Part shown: one piece after another, positions 58,955 through 64,000 of the stretch | How the letters are laid out: the number at the start of each line of letters is the position of its first letter | How positions within the stretch are numbered: position 1 is the first letter of the stretch | Assembly (NCBI GenBank): GCA_037157565.1 | Contig: JAZHRO010000063.1 | Location: forward strand, 11,328,001-11,392,000 | DNA from: Thalassia testudinum | Lineage: Eukaryota > Streptophyta > Magnoliopsida > Alismatales > Hydrocharitaceae | Direction: 5' to 3' | DNA length: 64,000 nt | The notes under the pieces: generated by a model | What the model saw: only the letters and a program-made list of their open reading frames with translations | Databases searched by the model: none | What the model was told of the DNA's origin: nothing | Program-made: the position numbers and the translations under genes

Positions 58955-60148
58955 TGATGAGGTGTGGCTCATCATAGCTAAAATGTCCGAGTTAAGCTAG
59001 AAATTAGGTTAAACACTACATAATTAACATAAGAAATGGGTTAAGTGTGAGAATTAAGGAAAATGACCTAAAACATCCAATTCATGTTAAAAATGCATGA
59101 TTAGGTTACAAAATGAGATATTCTGTTACTAAATGCAAAACGATGATCCCATTGCCAATTGAACACATCTTTAGGCTCAAAAGTTCAAAGTGAAAGTGAA
59201 ATCATGTTCTTAAATGTTCAATTAAGCTCCAATAAAAACTTATGGCATTTGGACATCAATATGACCCCATATCATCAAATTACATTTAGGTCCTCATGTA
59301 TAACATTTTTATAGACGCATTAAACCCTCAATGACCTCTTTGAAAATTGCCAGGGACCCTATCGTAAGACTTTTGGACCATTCTATTACGAATCTTTGCA
59401 CTTATGGGTTCTTCCACTATTGTTCTACCATTTCGACCTTAAGAACCTGTGCACAAATTCTCCAAAGCACCTGATGCTTGCGTGTGCACTATTCACGCAA
59501 AGAACACGCGTAATAGGCACCGTTGATTATCTTCCTCATCCATCCAACGGCCGATCATTTACTTTTAGGCCCGCGCCTTCGCACGAAGGACCATTTCCTC
59601 ATTTAGATTTGATCCTGCAACTGAGATTTGGTTTGAGTTTTCTGTGCACACATCCCTCGCATCACCACTACCCATGCCCTAATCACCTAAATCCACCACC
59701 ACAATGCTCTAATCCACTACCTCAGCTACTTAAGCACCCCTCAGAGCTCGCGCAATGCCTATCAGCTCCCTCCTACATCCTCAAGCTGATCACCTTCATC
59801 CACTCCAGTTTCTTCTCCTCATACTATCCCTGTTCCTCCGCCTGAGCAGTGGAATTCCAACTTCTGCAACCTCTCTTTGCTACTAAGGATTACATAACAC
59901 CTGAGGGAGACATTGAGCTCCACTAGAGGGCTTTTAAATCGCTGGAGTCTCCTCCCCCATTCCTTACTGCAGCCACCAGCTGCAGCTTCCCATAGGTCCC
60001 ATTCGTCCACTTAAATTAGGATTTTAATGCTTTTTAGGATAGTTATCGTGCCTGTTAGTGTGTTGTAAATCAGTACAAGTAGATTAAACATCAAATTCAG
60101 TGATTGATTAGTGTTAGTTAGGTGTAGTTTAGTGTAATGTCCTCACAC

Positions 60149-60176
60149 CTCCTCTGATCAATTCAGATCAGAGGAG
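60149..60176. repeat. 11-bp hairpin in L4
   Basis: 60149-60159 (CTCCTCTGATC) pairs perfectly with 60166-60176, loop AATTCA. Confidence 0.8.
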
Positions 60177-60282
60177 ATGATTACACCCCTTCATTTTGTT
60201 CATACAGCTTCCTCATCATGCCATTTTCACGTTCACTTCTTTTCCTTGATGTTTTAATTACAAATCATCCACTCACTAAAGC

Positions 60283-60325
60283 ATCAATCAGATCTGATAC
60301 TTCATAGCATTCAGATCTGATTGAT
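60283..60325. repeat. 15-bp perfect inverted repeat in L4 region
   Basis: 60283-60297 (ATCAATCAGATCTGA) is the exact reverse complement of 60311-60325, loop of 13. Confidence 0.85.
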
Positions 60326-60600
60326 CGCCAAATCCATTGGAGGGTGATTCCATTCATGCCATTAGACCACTATCACCCTCCCTTAAACTGAATTGAACTT
60401 GATTTGATTGTTTGAACCTAGTTTGATTTAATGAGATGATTGATGAATTATTTTGAGAAATCTGGTTTCTAATTAAAATTGAGTTTATATTGTTGTAATC
60501 GTTCTGATTTCAATCGGTGTGAACTATTTTGATTAGAATTTGAATGAGCATTGTGTTCACACCCCAATTCTCAGAGGTAATATCTACGAAAATTAGTTGC

Positions 60601-62700
60601 ACTAATTTGAGGTTTCAACCATGACCTAATGAGATGCTTAGCTTTGCATTGGATACCTGAACACCAGTCAATGGTGTGCAGGTGTTCTAGATGATTAAAT
60701 CATCTTGTCAAGCTCAAATTAAAAAAATTCCAGATGAATGACATTTGATCTAAATTGAAACACATTTTATCTACTGATCAATGTTTAGATCAAGATTTGA
60801 CAGGTTTTAATGAAGGTTTGAAAGTCATTTTGAGTGAGTTTAGATATTCTTATTGATCTTCTTCTATTAAGCTGTCTATGGTTTTGTGGAAGAGTCAATT
60901 AGGTCTTTAGTGGGTTTTGATTTGAGATCTGGTTTTGAGATGAGTTTCAAACTTTTTGATCGTTGTCTATGATGTTTTCAACATGAAGATCTTTTAGGTT
61001 CCAAGTATGGATTTAGGCAGTCAAGGGTATAGTAGCACCAACTACTGAAATTTAGCCACAAAAGCTGCAGATCAGTCTCTGATTGAGTTGATCCAGTAGT
61101 TTAGTGGGAGAAAGAGAAGATTGGTAGTTGCTGAATGTTTAAGTTTATTGGCAACAACATCAACTGCTGATCTTTGCAGTAAAGGTAGCTGGATAAACTG
61201 CTGAAAACAACAGTTCTTGGCTGCTGAGTTTTGACAGTAGATGGACTGATGGATGAGAATTGAGCTAAGATTTTGAGAAATTCATGAAGCCAAACTGTGT
61301 ATAGTGTAGAATAGTATGAAACAAGCATTCATGTACTTGAAATGAATTGTAATTTAATTTGAATTACGTGTAAGTTGCTTTTGAAATTTATTGTCAGCTA
61401 TTCTTGAATGAATTAGTTGTCCTAAGTAAGAATTTGAATGAAATTGAGTTGAAAATTGTGATGAAATGCTCTATTGTCTTCTTCTAATGTGCTGAATGTG
61501 TTTGAATATCTAAACCTATTTTCAGTCCTTTAAATCCATATTTAGGCCTTAGGTTCCTTGTTTAAACACCCATTAAGCCTAATTTGGGTTAACTTGTAAG
61601 ATAAATAAAATGCATAAAAAATCATTAAAAAAATAAAATAAAGGTGTCTTAAGTAGGATTAGGTATTTCTTTAGGTGTATGCAAAATTTCAAAGTAATTC
61701 GTACCCCTAGCTTGGTAGAACATACCAACCAATGATTCAATCTACTTTGAAATTTAATAAAAGAATCAAAGTTAAAAATCACAAAAAGATCTTTGCTCTA
61801 TCTCATCTCACCTTTTCTCTCTCACCTCCTACGTCTACTATATGTATAAAACCATAAAAATCAGAAAATACCCAAAAATACCTAACTATACCTTATATTG
61901 TGTATTTATACTTGTAAATAGATTTAATATTAAGCTATATATAGATATTGCAAAATATGTAAATAATGTACATAAATAACTTATAAATGTATTCTATATA
62001 TTAAATTAAATATTTAAGATAATTTAATATATATATAACTTTACTGTATATTTATATATTAATTTATTTAACTTAAATGTATATTATCCTAAGTAATTAT
62101 AAAAACCTATGTATATGTCTATAACCATAATTAATACTATATGTACATATTTAATTCATTAATATATAGTGTATGATACTTGTAAATTAATTTAATTATG
62201 TAATTATTGTATGTAATTAAGTTATTAAGTTAATTAGGTAAATTATTAACTTAAAATAAAATAAATGAGTAAATTAAGTTAATACTAAAGTAATTTATCA
62301 GGTACTCTTGTATAGTATTATTTTAAGTATGTTTGACCTATTTATACCGTATTTGTATCATATTACAATATTTATAACTTAAATATGTACATATCTATTT
62401 AAAATGTGCATATAAATGTATATAAATTAAAATAAAGACTCTAAAATAAATTAAAAATGTGTAATAAATAATTTATTATATTAATTAACTCTGGATAAGG
62501 TCAATTACATGATTAATTTATCAATTTATACTTTAATTAAAAAATTAAACCTTAATTTAACATGTATAAATCCCTAACTTTAACTAATTTTTATATATAA
62601 TTAAATAACTTATAATCCTAAATTAATTATACAATTAAGTAGTCCTATATAAGGGCTTTCTAAATATGTAATTTAATTGGAAAATGAAATTTATTTGAGC
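60601..62700. other. AT-rich non-coding DNA
   Basis: Increasingly TA-rich from 61850. No coding region or transposon domain recognised. Short frames are chance. Confidence 0.5.
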
Positions 62701-64000
62701 ACTCAAATCGAGGGCCAAAATCCCCAATTCAGAATGTTGCAGCACGCTCAATTGAGCACAATGTTAAACCTACATCGTGTGTAGAAGCGTCGTTGCGGTA
62801 TAAGAGGAATTTACGTCGACGACTGCTCAGTCATCAGCACTCGGCCCACCTTACCACCTTTATCCCTCCTCTCTCTAAGCATACTGATATAAGCATATAT
62901 TGGAACAATGCTAGGCTAGGGTCCTGTGCACTATGCTGGGCTGATATTGGGCCTGAAATAAATTGAAATAAAACGTACATTAAAGAAACTAAGGTCTGCC
63001 TAGTAGTGGTCTGGTCCCACCCCTATGAGGTGCTGTGTATCCCACGAAAGGTTGGCCTACGCATTAAAAACCCAATTTTTGGGTGAGTGAATAGTAAACC
63101 AGCACTGTGTGTGAGAGAGATGTTCGAAAAATTCTAAGTGTCGAAGAGGGAAAGGAGAGAGTGAAGAAATTGACTGTGTTAGAGTGACTTAGTGTGTTAG
63201 CGTGAGTGTGTGTACAGTGAGTCTACATGTACAATATGTATATGCATGTGTATATGTATACATATATGTATAGTATAATATAATAGTAAATGTATATATA
63301 TAATAAATAAGATACATGTATATAATGTATACATATATATATGTAATATATATGTGTGTGTATATAATAAATATAAATAGAATAATAGAGTAATGTTCGA
63401 GCCTTATATATATATAAATAAGACAGTAAGACTTTAGTGACAAATATATTCATCACTGTAAATATGTATATATGTTAATAAACATAACCTTTTGGCCTTA
63501 TGTTGTGTTTATATTTTACTAAGGTCTATATTGACATATAATTATGTTACTGTATATATAGTATATGTTACTAAAGATATTAGTATGTGTTAACATAACT
63601 TAATATAGTACATATTAGTAACTATTTTTGTACCTATACTTAAGTATTATTTAGAGTAGTTGTATATAATTAACATAGTGTAGTTACACATAGTTTTAAT
63701 GCCTGTTTAGTGGTAAATTTGTTTAAGGCATTATAGTGCTTATTAATTGATTCTTGGGTACATAATCAACCAATTCATTCATTATTTGATTCATTGAATC
63801 ATATTGTAAATAAGATTGACATTTTTAGAGTAAAAGAATATTTTTGGATATAGAGAGCAATGTATATCAATAACTGTCTCCTAGTGAATGATCTAGAATA
63901 AACCAGTAAAAATTAAGTAAATCAATAAAATGGTGCAACATCTGTTTTCATTGTGACAAATATACTACAACAAAGACACTTAAAACAATGTTTTTATTGC
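62701..64000. other. Non-coding DNA with TA/TATG microsatellite
   Basis: 62700-63180 is a less AT-rich island (CGTCGTTGCGG, GTCGACGACTG) of unknown nature. 63225-63420 is a (TATG/TATA)n tract, and the minus-strand Tyr/Ile-rich frames there are translations of it. Confidence 0.5.

Larger units (their letters stand above)
58955..60600 (+). repeat. L4: Athila-type LTR start, plus orientation (3' end uncertain)
   Basis: Begins TGATGAG, loop GTGTGG, CTCATCA at 58955-58974, exactly where C's protease frame is cut. The U3 resembles other LTRs here in style (TTTAGGTCCTCATGTATAAC). A TTAAGCACCCC promoter-like site lies at about 59730. Two strong hairpins follow. I could not fix the 3' end, and gag of C does not resume on the far side within the window, so L4 may belong to a larger element or a rearrangement. 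Confidence 0.5.

Noticed and set aside
63189..63456. Tyr/Ile-rich minus-strand frames
   Set aside because: Translation of a TATG/TATA microsatellite.

Overview
This is nuclear DNA from a land plant with a large, transposon-packed genome. The evidence is nested Ty3/gypsy (Athila-type and chromovirus-like), Ty1/copia and LINE remnants with plant-type domains, plus copies of two eukaryotic ribosomal-protein genes with plant-like sequence. No bacterial operon, rRNA, tRNA or CRISPR is visible. The species cannot be named from the sequence alone.

Left block (1-18540): nested Athila-type elements. Element A (minus strand) has a 3' LTR that runs off the left edge (1-2260), a 3' non-coding region and the best-preserved pol in the window (3809-6374). 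It abuts a truncated plus-strand LTR, L1 (6376-7619). A second element, B, is minus-coded. Its 3' LTR (7620-11715) is split by a complete solo LTR (9341-11262) with a perfect 5-bp target-site duplication, CCAGG. B's internal region (11716-14257) goes from gag/protease straight to the 3' region with no RT, RNase H or integrase. Fragments of B-type LTR in opposite orientations follow (14258-14987). Next is a third, badly deleted Athila-type element, E (15130-18400), which has gag, RNase H and integrase but no RT.

Middle block (18541-38300): a decayed LINE is interrupted by a 329-bp hAT-like MITE with an 8-bp TSD. A decaying intron-containing RPS14 copy lies on the minus strand (22901-29983), and its last intron is inflated by a pol-less copia element (23431-28014). 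A (GAG)n-rich tract and a possible CACTA end follow, then a complete but inactivated copia element with both LTRs (31522-38293).

Right block (38300-64000): short tandem arrays and an acidic/lysine-rich reading frame precede a chromovirus-like gypsy element (41025-45746) whose stop codons are largely explained by C-to-T changes. Next come an intact but diverged, probably retrotransposed RPL38 copy (46236-46442), a long LTR L3 (49024 to about 51680), and element C (54450-58954). C is a second copy of the same pol-less Athila-type family as B and is cut by another LTR, L4 (from 58955). The right end is AT-rich DNA with TA-type microsatellites.

The most unusual signals are non-coding. Every Athila-type LTR whose 5' end is visible starts with a short stem-loop whose stem sequence varies while pairing is kept. 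The pol-less family carries a conserved R-U5 hairpin with one compensatory base-pair change and a cluster of palindromic TTGG(T/C)(G/A)CCAA boxes beginning about 88 bp upstream of its TATA box. No working host gene can be asserted with confidence.
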